DNA of 64,000 nt from Aquarana catesbeiana (Eukaryota > Chordata > Amphibia > Anura > Ranidae). Location of the stretch: the NCBI RefSeq assembly GCF_042186555.1, contig NC_133326.1:691404217-691468216 (forward strand). Reading direction: 5' to 3'. Shown here in pieces: positions 41,844 to 53,596 of this stretch. The notes under the pieces were generated by a model. It searched no databases and was not told where the DNA came from. It saw nothing but the letters and a program-made list of their open reading frames with translations. Position numbers and translations under genes: made by a program. Position 1 is the stretch's first letter, and the number at the start of each line of letters is the position of its first letter.

Positions 41844-42274
41844 CGTAGAAATAGTTACCACCACTCGGGACAATCCAAACTAGAATTCCTCGTCCTCCAG
41901 GAGAAAGGAGAGAGCCCCAGGTGCTGGCAATTGCTAGTATGGATGTGGAAGGCTGAAAGGATCTGGACAGCCGCACACCGGGATAAATAGATTAAATTCT
42001 TCTTTTATTGGTGAAGCAGGATCATAGGTTACGTAAGACACCACTGGAGTGGTACAGCACAACAGCTGATGCGTTTCACACTTACACAAAGTGCTTACTC
42101 ATAGCTAAGTAAGCTATGAGTAAGCACTTTGTGTAAGTGTGAAACGCATCAGATGTTGTACTGTACCACTCCAGTGGTGTCTTATGTACCCTATGATCCT
42201 GTTTCACCAATCAAAGAAGAGTTTAATCTATTTATCCCAGTGTGCGGCTGTCCAGATCCTTTCAGCCTTCCACA
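41844..42274. mobile_element. 431-bp palindromic insertion with 12-bp target duplication (Penelope-like, tentative)
   Basis: Flanked by TAGATAGTAACA at 41832-41843 and 42275-42286. Arms at about 41945-42107 and 42112-42274 are inverted copies with a loop of about 5 bases at 42108, giving a near-perfect hairpin of about 163 bp per arm. Each arm contains CTTTGTGTAAGTGTGAAACGCATC or its complement. A 12-bp duplication indicates target-primed reverse transcription. The inverted twin arrangement and the GAAACGC box suggest a Penelope-like element end, but no RT is present, so the assignment is inference. Confidence 0.7.
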
Positions 42275-42461
42275 TAGATAGTAACAAGTAATTGGCATTC
42301 AAAGTATGACAGCGCTAAAATCAGAAAATTGGCCTGGGCAGGGAGGGGGTGAAAGTGTCCGTCATTGAAGTGGTTAAGGATAATAATCATTCATAAGTAA
42401 AAAATAAATATCTGATGTCAGTGGCGTCATGAGAAGGGTGATTCTGATTATTTTTCTCTAG

Positions 42462-42668
42462 GTACAAATGTTGCATGTATCGCTGGGCTAAAGAATCCAA
42501 ACCCCTCAGGATTCTATTACCAAGATGTCTGGAAGTCTCTGGTCTGCTCCAATAAACAGTTTGATCATCATACTATGGCAGCAAATTGCCTTGCTGGGAA
42601 GATGGTCTACATGTTCGGAGACTCTACACTGCGACAGTGGTGGGAATACCTTGTGGATTTCATACCAA
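42462..42668 (+). CDS. NXPE-family protein, exon d (PC-esterase nucleophile block)
   Basis: Acceptor ATTTTTCTCTAG to 42461; donor CCAA|GTATGT at 42668/42669. Entered in phase 1, it encodes TNVACIAGLKNPNPSGFYYQ, DVWKSLVCSNKQFDHHTMAA and NCLAGKMVYMFGDSTLRQWW. The GDSTLRQW segment is the PC-esterase GDS motif with the candidate nucleophile Ser. It ends in phase 1, with A joining CT of exon e to give Thr. No lesion is seen. Confidence 0.95.
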
Positions 42669-43936
42669 GTATGTTACATAACAGGGAATAAGTAGAACCC
42701 CTATCAGGTACCATTTCCCTTTGCTTTTGGTCCTAGTGACAATGATTTTACTGTGGAAGGAAATAACAGCAAATCTCCAATGGGGACACATTGAGGAAAA
42801 AAAAAGTTAATGTTGGTTCAAACCTTTCCCTACACTGTAAGCTATGTCTTTTAATTTCAGTTGTGTGCCTGTTAGAAAGATTTACCCTTACTTCCTGTCC
42901 TTGTTGGAAGTGGTGAAAAATTTGCCAAACAGGGTGTAAGAGGGGCTTCATGGTTGGCTAGAATTGGTGGCAAGAGTGCATGTCCCTACCCATGCTCCTG
43001 TCCTGCTAGAACACTGTCCTCCCCTGCCTCCAAACGACATTCCTGGCCATTGACCCTTACATTCACAAAGGAAGGAATGTCCACACATAACATAGTTTGC
43101 TGCACCTTACTAATGGAATTCTGGAAATGCCATAACAGTTACATCACATCAACATATAATCCAGAGTCACTTGACATTACACAGCCAATCACATTTAGCG
43201 AACGGACCGCAGTAGTCACAGGTGAACGCATATGCAGCTCCTTTATCAGCCATTTCCCTCTAACAGTTTCTGCTTCCACCCGTGGTCATTAGTACTCACA
43301 AGATTGAGTACCTTAGGTACACTTCTCCCGGCACCCTCAAGGTAAGCAGCCTCACTCAAGGAACTCTTGACCTGGCCTGAAAGACCTTTTGCAATCTACC
43401 CTAGCCCCCACCCCCATAAGGGGCAGAAAGTCTACAGCCAGCTCTTCCTGTGTGCAGTTCCACTCCTCCTGGCCTCCTGCCCTGTCCAGGGCCTGCACGT
43501 GCTGGCTACATCCACATATTGTAGGTGTGGAATGTTTAGCTTCAAGTGTGTGTGCTCCTCCCTACCTGACATATATGGGTGTTGACTCAAGGATCCCTCA
43601 TCCTTGAGGGCAGCAAGGCCTGTGTCTATATACTGCTTGTTCGGCTACCCACTTGTGCGCAGGAGCATTTTTTCTTTGTCTATGGGTGTTGACTCACCCC
43701 TGACATCACTGCAGAAGTACTCTACCTAAAAGGGGTCTAGCACCCAATGACAATGTCTGCTGTAACCAGATACTATTCTGGTACAGAGCTACCTAGTGGA
43801 AAATCAGCTAACTGCACCTGCCTACAAGGGCAACAAACAGCAAAAAAAATTAATGTTTGCCTATTACATTACATAGCTATTACCATAATTTTGATTCACT
43901 TATTAATTTTACCTATATATTTTTCCACAATCTTAG
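42669..43936. other. NXPE intron between exons d and e
   Basis: 1.27 kb without a recognisable element. Small open frames (42954-43292, 43367-43607) show no motif and are not called. Confidence 0.5.
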
Positions 43937-44469
43937 CTCTGAAGGAGATCAATCTTCATGTGACTCACAATCCAGGTCCGCTTCTAGCCACAGATGCAAA
44001 ATTTAATTATTTGGTCCAGTGGAGAGCCCACCAGAAACCTTTACGCATGGAACGTACTGGAATTCAAGAACTACGCTACATTGCTTCAGAGTTGGATCGA
44101 TTGGGAAACCGGAAAGGGATGATCATCGTGATAACATGCTGGAGCCACTTTCTTACTTACCCTGTTGGAGTGTATATCCATAGGTTACATCACATTCGGG
44201 AAGCAGTAGTTCGACTGTTAGAGCGCAGCCCCGAAACAAAGATCCTCATCAAATCGGCCAACACTGGCTACCGATTTGACCATGGAAGTGACTGGTTATC
44301 AGTGCAGCTGGACACTTTGATGAGGGCAATGTTCTCTAAGCTACCGGTTACAGTTCTTGATGTTTGGCAGATGACCTCTTGCCACCGTGAACCTGAAAAT
44401 CTCCACCCTATAAAGGTCATTATTAAAAATGAGATAGACTTGATGCTTTCATTTATATGTCCTCATTAA
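43937..44469 (+). CDS. NXPE-family protein, terminal exon e
   Basis: Acceptor TTCCACAATCTTAG to 43936; stop TAA at 44467-44469. It encodes LKEINLHVTHNPGPLLATDA, YLVQWRAHQKPLRM, IIVITCWSHFLTYPVGVYIH, IREAVVRLLERSPETKILIK, SANTGYRFDHGSDWLSVQLD, VLDVWQMTSCHREPENLHPI and ends LMLSFICPH. These are the C-terminal half of the PC-esterase domain, with the family-typical WAHF-like WSHF, SANTG and D.W.MT...NLHP blocks. The five exons together give about 507 codons, close to the family length minus the N-terminal anchor exon. All splice phases agree, so this is very likely a functional host gene. Confidence 0.95.
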
Positions 44470-44783
44470 CAATCAGTGGCATGTTTCTATAATTTAGAGC
44501 ACATTATTCAGTGGGAAGTCCAAGTCTAAGTAACACCTGCTATAAATAGAGGACAGAAAATGTTATGAACTGCTTTGGTTGAAGATGGACAAATCTACTG
44601 AGTAGATAACTACATATGTAGGCAAGTGTAGACAAGCCTACCGTGGACTGGACTGGTTGGACTGCAGCTTTTATTTATATGTCTCTCAATGTAAACTTAA
44701 TTGTTTAATTGAATTAAATTAAATAATGTATTTAACATATTTAAATTAAATAATTTATGACCGAAATTTCACTTTAACCTTAT
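44470..44783. other. 3' flank of the NXPE gene
   Basis: AT-rich (AATTAAATTAAATAATG around 44710-44760). A canonical AATAAA was not found close to the stop. The convergent olfactory-receptor pseudogene ends at 44784. Confidence 0.4.
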
Positions 44784-45342
44784 TTAATTTCTATAGCTTG
44801 TCTTGCACACAGATAGGTATTCATGCATGGCCAACTTGATCTCTTGGTTCCCCAAGAGTAGATTATGGGGTTCAGTAATGGGGTGACCACAGTGTGTATC
44901 AGTAAAACCACCTTTTTCATGGCCAAAGATTGTCCTGAGGGCATTGCATAGATGACAACAGTGCACCATAATAGATACATACAATGGCACGGTGGGAGCT
45001 ACATGTGGAGAAGGTTTTCTGTCTTCCGGTGACTGAAGTAATCCCCAAGATAGTCAAAACAAAACAGACATACAAGACGGTGATGAACTTGTATGGTGGA
45101 AATGTCATTAGACTGGATAGGGCAAAAACCACATACTTTGCTACAGATACATCTGAGCAAGAAAATTCCAAGAGAGGGACAAATTTACAGAAAAAATGGT
45201 CAATCACATTGGGCCTCAGAACCACAAGGTTTGCATGATCAATACTGGGATGAGTGTTCCAGCTAATCCCAATAACCAGGAACATAAAACCAGATATAAA
45301 CAAAGTTTAAGGTCCATAATTGTGGTGTAGTGCAAGGGATTA
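44784..45342 (-). pseudogene. olfactory receptor pseudogene, TM4 to C-terminus
   Basis: Read on the - strand: NPLHYTTIMDLKLCLYLVLC, HPSIDHANLVVLRPNVIDHF, FCKFVPLLEFSCSDVSVAKY, TILGITSVTGRQKTFSTCSS and HRAIVCIYYGALL. A frameshift near 44970 follows, then IYAMPSGQSLAMKKVVLLIH, TVVTPLLNPIIYS, another frameshift, and NQEIKLAMHEYLSVCKTSYR then a stop. The HFFC, GRQKAFSTCSSH and PLLNPIIYS motifs define vertebrate olfactory receptors. It is separated from its TM2-TM3 part by the Tc1 element at 45343-46884. Confidence 0.92.
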
Positions 45343-46884
45343 CGGGAAGTATTCAGACCCCCTTAAATTTTTCACTCTTTGTTATATTGCAGCCATTTGC
45401 TAAAATAATTTAAATTCATTTTTTTTCTCATCAATGTACACACAGCACCCCATAATGAAGAAAAACACAGAATTGTTGACATTTTTGCAGATTTATTAAA
45501 AAAGAAAAACTGAAATATCACATGGTCCTAAGTATTCAGACCCTTTGCTGTGACACTCATATATTTAACTCAGGTGCTGTCCATTTATTCTGATCATCCT
45601 TGAGATGGTTCTACACCTTCATTTGAGTCCAGCTGTGTTTGATTATACTGATTGGACTTGATTAGGAAAGCCACACACCTGTCTATATAAGACCTTACAG
45701 CTCACAGTGCATGTCAGAGCAAATGAGAATCATGAGGTCAAAGGAACTGCCTGAAGAGCTCAGAGACAGAATTGTGGCAAGGCACAGATCTGGCCAAGGT
45801 TACAAAAAAATTTCTGCTGCACTTAGGGTTCCTAAGAGCACAGTGGCCTCCATAATCCTTAAATGGAAGACGTTTGGGATGACCAGAACCCTTCTTGGAG
45901 ATGGCCATCCGGCCAAACTGAGCTATAAACTCTTGGTGAGAGAGGTAAAGAAAAAACCCAAAGATCACTGTGGCTGAACTCACAGAGATGCAGTCGGGAG
46001 ATGGGAGAAAGTTGTAGAAAGTCAACCATCACTGCAGCCTCCACCAGTCGGAGCTCTATGGCAGAGTGGCCCGACAGAAGCCTCTCCTCAGTGCAAGACA
46101 CATGAAAGCCCACGTGGAGTTTGCTAAAAAAAACACCTGAAGGACTCCAAGATAGTGAGAAATAAGATTCTCTGGTCTGATGAGACCAAGATAGAACTTT
46201 TTGGCCTTAATTCTAAGCGGTATGTGTGGAGAAAAACAGGCACTGCTCATCACCTGTCCAATACAGTCCCAACAGTGAAGCATGGTGGTGGCAGCATCAT
46301 GCTGTGGGGGTGTTTTTCAGCTGCAGGGACAGGACAACTGATTGCAATCGAGGGAAAGATGAATGCGGCCAAGTACAGAGATATCCTGGACGAAAACCTT
46401 CTCCAGAGTGCTCAGGACCTCAGACTGGCCCGAAGGTTTACCTTCCAACAAGACAATGACCCTAAGCACACAGCTAAAATAAGGAGTGGCTTCACAACAA
46501 CTCCGTGACTGTTCTTGAATGGCCCAGTCAGAGCCCTGACTTAAACCCAATTGAGCATCTCTGGAGAGACCTAAAAATGGCCGTCCACCAACGTTTACCA
46601 TCCAACCTGACAGAACTGGCTGTATTATGGCTGTATTAGATCAAAAGGTTGCTTCTACTAAATACTGAGCAAAGGGTCTGAATACTTAGGACCATGTGAT
46701 ATTTCAGTTTTTCTTTTTTAATAAATGTGTAAAAATGTCAACAATTCTGTGTTTTTCTGTCAATATGGGGTGCTGTGTGTACATTAATGAGAAAAAAAAT
46801 GAACTTAAATGATTTTAGCAAATGGCTGCAATATAACAAAGAGTGAAAAATTTAAGGGGGTCTGAATACTTTCCGTCCCCACTG
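45343..46884 (+). mobile_element. Tc1 element inserted in the olfactory receptor
   Basis: Same family as 35665-37121, in opposite orientation. The right terminus GACTTTCCGTCCCCACTG-type end is at 46884, followed by TA (46885-46886) in the receptor codons for LAI. The left terminus is slightly shortened (TACGGGAAGTATTCAGACCC at 45341). Terminal inverted repeats are about 200 bp (CTTAAATTTTTCACTCTTTG on the left and its complement near 46840). Confidence 0.92.
45711..46668 (+). pseudogene. Tc1 transposase, multiply frameshifted
   Basis: Nearly the same protein as that at 35727-36767: MSEQMRIMRSKELPEELRDR, GQGYKKISAALRVPKSTVAS, then a frameshifted middle (about 45970-46155). It continues with KILWSDETKIELFGLNSKRY (first Asp), FTFQQDNDPKHTA (second Asp), a frameshift near 46480, SQSPDLNPIEHLW (Glu), a deletion near 46615, and a degenerate C-terminus DQKVASTKY. 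More decayed than the 35.7-kb copy. Confidence 0.9.
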
Positions 46885-47078
46885 TATGGCCAGGTAGAGG
46901 TCATAGGACATAACAGTGAGCAGAAGACCCCATGCATGCTGAACCTCCGTACACTAAATACTGCATAATACGGCTTCTAAGGGACACAGTGCTAACCCCT
47001 AATATTGTTATATGGAGCATTCTAGGGGCAATGTTTGTGGTTAGCAGGACATTGGAGAAAAACAAGTTACCCAGGAAG
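46885..47078 (-). pseudogene. olfactory receptor pseudogene, TM2-TM3
   Basis: On the - strand: FLGNLFFSNVLLTTNIAPRM, LHITILGVSTVSLRSRIMQY and LVYGGSACMGS, then a 1-bp frame change to LLTVMSYDLYLAI, the receptor MAYDRYLAIC motif. The downstream edge is the Tc1 insertion. The upstream edge is the 15-bp duplication AAGTTACCCAGGAAG at 47064-47078, left by the 8.85-kb insertion. Confidence 0.92.
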
Positions 47079-47532
47079 GCCATAGGCCCTGCAGGCAATA
47101 CTTTGTATCATGGTTTCTTTTAAAAATTCCTTTTGTGGTGAACCAGGAAACTTATTGTGGTCATACAATGAGATGTTACTGTCATGCTTCTTGTCATTAC
47201 CTTGTTTATTTATTATCTTTGCCACCAGCATTATTTGCATGCTCCAGCTGCACTATCCATCATGTATTATATGTATGTTACCATGTATCTTTGATACTAC
47301 CTTCGTGTTTTCAATAAATTTCCTTATGTCCACCCTAGTACCCTTTTGCAGTCACATGCTTCATATAAAGTCCCACCTTTTTCTGGCGTAGCCCTTTTCC
47401 TTTGATTCAGACTGGGATGGAAATACCTGACCTCACCAGGTCATGATTTCAATTAAAGTCCCTAGGGATGGAAATACGCGCCCTCACCAGGTCATGGCTT
47501 CCTTAAAGTCCCTAACTACAACCCCTTTTCCT
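47079..47532 (+). repeat. left (partial) copy of the Penelope-like unit
   Basis: Nearly identical to 54727-54938 joined to 55675-55925, with scattered substitutions (CATGTATC versus CATGCATC, CCTTCG versus CCGTCG). It starts immediately after the 15-bp target duplication. The next base after CTCAATGACTT begins the full-length unit (AAACCAATTAGGGATGG). Confidence 0.85.
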
Positions 47533-48617
47533 CAATGACTTAAACCAATTAGGGATGGAAGCACGTGCCTTTGCTCTACTGTTATCATTTATTTATTCCA
47601 TCTGCAACCATTGACCTATGTTATGCCTTCCCTGTTTTTAGCTGGCCATCCTTTATTATCATTAATTAGTTTTCCATCTTAATCCCCGTACATACAATTA
47701 TCATTTGATCTAACCCACTCTATTGGGTTGTTGTGAACCACGATGGCGTGTGGGTTTGGCTGCCTTGGTATCTGTTTGTTTTCCCCGTGTCCGGGAGCTG
47801 TGACGCGCTCTGCGGGCCTCCTCCCACCCCCCCCCGCCTCCCATGCCTGGGGGGCCGGACGCGCCGTCACAGCGCGTCTACGTCACGCACCTCACGCTGC
47901 AGGCGCGAAGCCCCTCCGACGCAGCTGCTTGCACACTGTGTTTCCATATTCGTGGGCGAGTGGGGGTGTTAGTGTGTCGGTGGGTCGGGGACTCGAATTT
48001 GCCCAACTCACGGTGCTCCTCTTGCATGACATAGGTGGACCACCCCGTGCTGGGTATATATGGGTGTGCTCCTCCCGGGTGGTCTTGACACTCGAGGCTC
48101 AACACACTGCTTACGGTCTTTCCTCCAGTAGGGTTCTTCACCCTCACAAGATAACACTTACCACCATCACTCCTCCTTGCTTTCTCCTCTCTCACTCACA
48201 CAGGTCTTAATCTGGATTGGCACGTTTTCACTGCATCTTTATTACCCTGCACTCGGGGTTCTCTTTCCTTCAGGCACCCCTTACCTATTCACTTTCACCT
48301 TACCCCCTTTCTTTTATGGGGGCCTCCCGCCGTTCACCCTCACCATTTTCACCTCTCACCATTTCCTTGGTTTATTTTTTTTTTCATTTTTGTTTCGCTT
48401 CTTCACTTTCCCCTCAGTTCTGCCTCGTGTTGCTTTGCCTGCCCGTGTGGTTGCCCCTCCTGTCCCCGGGGGATGGTCCGCCGCGGCTCCCAGTTGGGGA
48501 TACCCTTGAATGCCTTGGGGCCTCACCTCCACGCCATCGACACATACTCTCTTAGTAAGTTATTACTGATTTTGGGGGTTTTCTATTACACCCCACCCCC
48601 AACTAGCTTTATATACC
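47533..48617. other. 5' part of the full Penelope-like unit, non-coding
   Basis: Contains a GC-rich CpG segment (about 47780-48000) and C/T-rich sequence to about 48480. Open frames of up to 155 codons here lack any RT or endonuclease motif. It ends at the TTAA where the piggyBac derivative entered. Confidence 0.45.
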
Positions 48618-49039
48618 TTAACCACTTGAGCCCCGGACCATTATGCTGCCTAAGGACCAGAGGTCTTTTTCCAATTTGGCACTGCGTCGCTTTAACTGCT
48701 AATTGCGCGGTCATGCAATGCTGTACCCAAACAAAATTTGCGTCCTTTTCTTCCCACAAATAGAGCTTTCTTTTGATGGTATTTGATCACCTCTGCGGTT
48801 TTTATTTTTTGCGCTATAAACGGAAAAAGACCGAAAATTTTGAAAAAAAATGATATTTTCTACTTTTTGTTATAAAAAAAATCCAATAAACTAAATTTTA
48901 GTCATACATTTAGGCCAAAATGTATTCGGCCACATGTCTTTGGTAAAAAAAATGTCAATAAGCGTATATTTATTGGTTTACGCAAAAGTTATAGCGTCTA
49001 CAAACTAGGGTACATTTTCTGTAATTTACACAGCTTTTA

Positions 49040-50530
49040 GTTTATGACTGCCTATGTCATTTCTTGAGGTGCTAAAATGGCAGGGCAGTACAAAACCCCC
49101 CCAAGTGACCCCATTTTGGAAAGTAGACACCCCAAGGAAATTGCTGAGAGGCATGTTGAACCCATTGAATATTTATTTTTTTTGTCCCAAGTGATTGAAT
49201 AATGACAAAAAAAAAAAAAATATTTACAAAAAGTTGTCACTAAATGATATATTGCTCACACAGGCCATGGGCCTATGTGGAATTGCACCCCAAAATACAT
49301 TCAGCTGCTTCTCCTGAGTATGGGGATACCACATGTGTGGGACTTTTTGGGAGCCTAGCCGCGTACGGGGCCCCGAAAACCAATCACCACCTTCAGGATT
49401 TCTAAGGGTGTAAATTTTTGATTTTACTCCTCACTACCTATCACAGTTTCGGAGGCCATGGAATGCCCAGGTGGCACAAAACCCCCCAAAATGACCCCAT
49501 TTTGGAAAGTAGACACCCCAAGCTATTTGCTGAGAGGCATATTGAGTCCATGGAATATTTTATATTTTGACACAAGTTGTGGGAAAGTGACACTTTTTTT
49601 TTTTTTTTGCATAAAGTTGTCACTAAATGATATATTGCTCACACAGGCCATGGGCATATGTGGAATTGCACCCCAAAATACATTTAGCTGCTTCTCCTGA
49701 GTATGGGGATACCACATGTGTGGGACTTTTTGGGAGCCTAGCCGCGTACGGGACCCCGAAAACCAATCACCGCCTTCAGGATTTCTAAGGGTGAAAATTT
49801 TTGATTTCACTCTTCACTGCCTATCACAGTTTCGGAGGCCATGGAATGCCCAGGTGGCACAAAACCCCCCCAAATGACCCCATTTTGGAAAGTAGACACC
49901 CCAAGCTATTTTCTGAGAGGCATGGTGAGTATTTTGCAGCTCTCATTTGTTTTTGAAAATGAAGAAAGACAAGAAAAAACTTTTTTTTTTTTCTTTTTTC
50001 AATTTTCAAAACTTTGTGACAAAAAGTGAGGTCTGCAAAATACTCACTATACCTCTCAGAAAATAGCTTGGGGTGTCTACTTTCCAAAATGGGGTCATTT
50101 GGGGGGGGTTTGTGCCACCTGGGCTTTCCATGGCCTCCGAAACTGTGATAGGCAGTGAAGAGTGAAATCAAAAATTCACGCCCTTAGAAAGCCTGAAGGC
50201 GGTGCTTGGTTTTCGGGGTGCCGTACGTGGCTAGGCTCCCAAAAAGTCTCACACATGTGGTATCCCCGTACTCAGGAGAAGCAGCAGAATGTATTTTGGG
50301 GTGTAATTTCACATATTCCCATGGCATGTTTGAGCAATATAACATTTAGTGACAACTTTGTGCAAAAAAAAAAAAAAAAAAAAAAAATGTGTCTCTTTCC
50401 CGCAACTTGTGTCGCAATATAAAATATTCCATGGACTCGACATGCCTCTCAGCAAATAGCTTGGGGTGTCTACTTTCCAAAATGGGGTCATTTGGGGGGG
50501 GTTTGAACTGTCCTGGCATTTTATGCACAA
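49040..50530. repeat. tandem and inverted 387-bp repeat forming a palindrome of about 500-bp arms
   Basis: A unit of about 387 bp (marker GACCCCATTTTGGAAAGTAG) occurs at about 49106, 49493 and 49877 on one strand and in inverse orientation (CTACTTTCCAAAATGGGGTC) at about 50078 and 50472. The left arm, about 49460-49975, and right arm, about 50005-50530, form a long hairpin around an A/T-rich centre near 49985-50000. Confidence 0.9.
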
Positions 50531-52085
50531 CATTTAGAAGCTTATGTCACACATCACCCACTCTTCTAACCACTTGAAGACAAAGCCCTTTCTGACACTT
50601 ATTGTTTACATGAAAAAGTTATTTTTTTTTTGCAAAAAAATTACTTTGAACCCCCAAACATTATATATTTTTTTAAAGCAAATGCCCTACAGATTAAAAT
50701 GGTGGGTGTTTCATTTTTTTTTTTCACACAGTATTTGCGCAGCGATTTTTCAAACGCATTTTTTGGGGAAAAAACACACTTTTTTAAATTTTAATGCACT
50801 AAAACACACTATATTGCCCAAATGTTTGATGAAATAAAAAAGATGATCTTAGGCCGAGTACATGGATACCAAACATGACATGCTTTAAAATTGCGCACAA
50901 ACGTGCAGTGGCAACAAAATAAATACATTTTTAAAAGCCTTTAAAAGCCTTTACAGGTTACCACTTTAGATCTACAGAAGAGGTCTACTGCAAAAATTAC
51001 TGCCCTCGATCTGACCTTCGCGGTGATACCTCACATGCATGGTGCAATTGCTGTTTACGTTTGACGACAGACCGCCGATTGCGTTCGCCTTAGCGCGAGA
51101 GCAGGGGGCGACAGGGGTGCTTTTTTTTTTTTTTTTTTTTTTTCTTTATTATTTTTCTGCTTTTTTTATCTTATTTTTAAACTGTTCCTTTCATATTTTT
51201 TTTTTTAATCATTTTTATTGTTATCTCGGGGAATGTAAATATCCCCTATGATAGCAATAGGTAGTGACAGGTACTCTTTTTTGAAAAAATTGGGGTCTAT
51301 TAGACCCTAGATCTCTCCTCTGCCCTCAAAGCATCTGACCACACCAAGATCGGTGTGATAAAATGCTTCCCCAATTTCCCAATGGCGCTATTTACATCCG
51401 GCGAAATCTAAGTCATAAAATGCTCGTAGCTTCCGGTTTCTTAGGCCATAGAGATGTTTGGAGCCACTCTGGTCTCTGATCAGCTCTATGGTCAGCTGGC
51501 TGAATCACCGGCTGCATTCTCAGGTTCCCTGTTGAGACAGGAGAGCCAGAGAAAAACACGGAAGACGGTGGGGGGGGGGGCATTCCCTCCCACGGCTTGT
51601 AAAAGCAGTCTAGAGGCTAATTAGCCGCTAGGATTGCTTTTACATGAAAGCCGACCGCTGGCTGAAAAGAATGATACCAAGATGATACCTAAACCTGCAA
51701 GCATCATTCTGGTATAACCACTCAAAGTCGTGAATGGCGTACCTGAAGACAAAAAAATGGTTAACAATAAAGCACAGTAAACGGTAAAGTATAAAAAATT
51801 GCATACCTGAAAAAGCAAACATGATAAAACATAATAACAATAAAACATTGCAGAATAGAATACAGTAAAAAAGAGCAGAACAATAGAGAGAGAATAGAGA
51901 GAGAGAGAACAATAAAACGACAACTATTTTTTTTTATTTTATATATATATTTTTTTTTTGACACTTTTTTTGTAACTAACTTTTGTAACTGTAACCGGTT
52001 CCAGGTTCGGGTCTCTCAAAATGCGATGGCATCTTGGGAGACCCTGTGAAAGTGTGTCCTAGTCTGTGCAATGCTGTACCCTACG

Positions 52086-52330
52086 CTAATACTCAACTAG
52101 TGAATGGTAGCGTTCAAAACATTCGCCAATGCAAAGACCAGGATTGTCAGGACAGGAGGGACAATAATAGCGGGTGTCACGCCTATATCCGCGCTTGCTG
52201 CAGACACAACATCTTTTTTGGGGGGGTTCGTTGGGTAGGGGTACTCGGGAGGACATAAAGAAAATGCCTCTCATGCAGCCGACTGCATTTGATTGGGGAT
52301 GTGAATGGGGGAAGTACGGGCGCTGCAGAA
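52086..52330 (-). pseudogene. piggyBac transposase C-terminal Cys-rich domain remnant
   Basis: On the - strand: HERHFLYVLPSTPTQRTPPK, with a 1-bp frame change to PQKRCCVCSKRGYRRDTRYY, then CPSCPDNPGLCIGECFERYH and SLVEY before a stop. The CxxC...CxxC...C...CF..YH pattern is the C-terminal DNA-binding Cys-rich domain of piggyBac transposases. No catalytic DDD domain is left in this element. It lies between non-coding repeats. Confidence 0.85.
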
Positions 52331-52530
52331 GCGGTGAGTTCCCAATTAGGATTGGCGAATGCAGCAGGAAGGGCACTATGGGCACGACGGGCCTGTGTTT
52401 GTCTTCTTGGTGGCAGCGGGACACTACTTGTGCTTGCCACCTCACCAGCTTAAACTGCACTTATGGGACTCGCCAAGTCACCAAGTGTTACTGCAGTGCT
52501 GGTTTAACTACGACCGGGGTGTACTAGGCC

Positions 52531-53596
52531 GCTGGTGCTTGCCAGTTCACCAAAACGCTACCAAAAAAACTGTTAGCGATCGCAGGGGTCAGGCCTGACT
52601 CTGCGAACGCTGCAGTTATGCGTTTAGTGTTTTGTAAGTGTCAGTGATCGATCGATACTGCACTTGGGTGGGCTGGGCTGGGCCGGGCGGAGGGGCAAAA
52701 CACAGGTGCTAGCAGGTATCTGGGCTGATCCCGCTAACACTGCGTTTTTGGGAACCCTAAACTGCTGGGGACGCTAGTATAGATCTGATCGGATCAGATA
52801 TTGATCCGTTCAGATACTATACCACTAAGGGAGGTGTATGCTGCGTGCGTGGGTGTTAGCGGTACTGGCGCTAACCTGACGCTGCCTGGGGCTGGTGCTT
52901 GCCAGTTCACCAAAACGCTACCAAAAAAACTGTTAGCGATCGCAGGGATCAGGCCTGACTCTGCGAACGCTGCAGTTATGCGTTTAGTGTTTTGTAAGGG
53001 ACAGTGATCGATCGATACTGCACTTGGGTGGGCCGGGCCGGGCGGAGGGGCAAAACGCAGGTGCTAGCAGGTATCTGGGCTGATCCCGCTAACACTGCGT
53101 TTTTGGGAACCCTAAACTGCTGGGGACGCTAGTATAGATCTGATCGGACCAGATATTGATCCGATCAGATACTATACCACTAAGGGAGGTGTACGGTGCG
53201 TGCGTGGGTGTTAGCGGTACTGGCGCTAACCTGACGCTGCCTGGTGCTTGCTTGCCAGTTCACCAAAATGCTACCAAAAAAACTGTTAGCGATCGCAGGG
53301 ATCAGGCCTGACTCTGCGAACGCTGCAGTTATGCGTTTAGTGTTTTGTAAGTGACAGCGATCGATCGATACTGCACTTGGGTGGGCCGGGCGGAGGGGCA
53401 AAACGCAGGTGCTAGCGGGTATCTGGGCTGATCCCGCTAACACTGCGTTTTTGGGAACCCTAAACTGCTGGGGACGCTAGTATAGATCTGATCGGATCAG
53501 ATATTGATCCGATCAGATACTATACCACTAAGGGAGGCGTATGCTGCGTGCGTGGGTGTTAGCGGTACTGGCGCTAATCTGACGCTGCCTGGGGCG
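52531..53596. repeat. three tandem copies of a 356-360-bp unit
   Basis: The marker TTGCCAGTTCACCAAAA occurs at about 52540, 52900 and 53252. Each unit contains GTTAGCGATCGCAGG, GATCGATCGATACTGCACTT and GATCTGATCGGA..AGATATTGATCCG. Copies differ by a few percent. Confidence 0.95.

Noticed and set aside
42113..42150. CTATGAG...GTGTGAAAC in the 42-kb palindrome considered as a second hammerhead core.
   Set aside because: The conserved CUGAUGA box is not matched well enough and no proper stem II pairs between the boxes.
43747..43936. In-frame extension upstream of NXPE exon e, considered as extra coding sequence.
   Set aside because: A strong acceptor at 43935-43936, correct phase with exon d and loss of family similarity upstream show that it is intron.
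47743..48210. 155-codon open frame in a CpG-rich stretch, considered as a host exon or promoter-associated gene.
   Set aside because: No domain, no splice context, and it lies inside the Penelope-like unit.
52531..53596. Regularly spaced repeats considered as a CRISPR-like array.
   Set aside because: Copies are contiguous 356-360-bp tandem units with no short-repeat and spacer pattern, in a eukaryotic genome.
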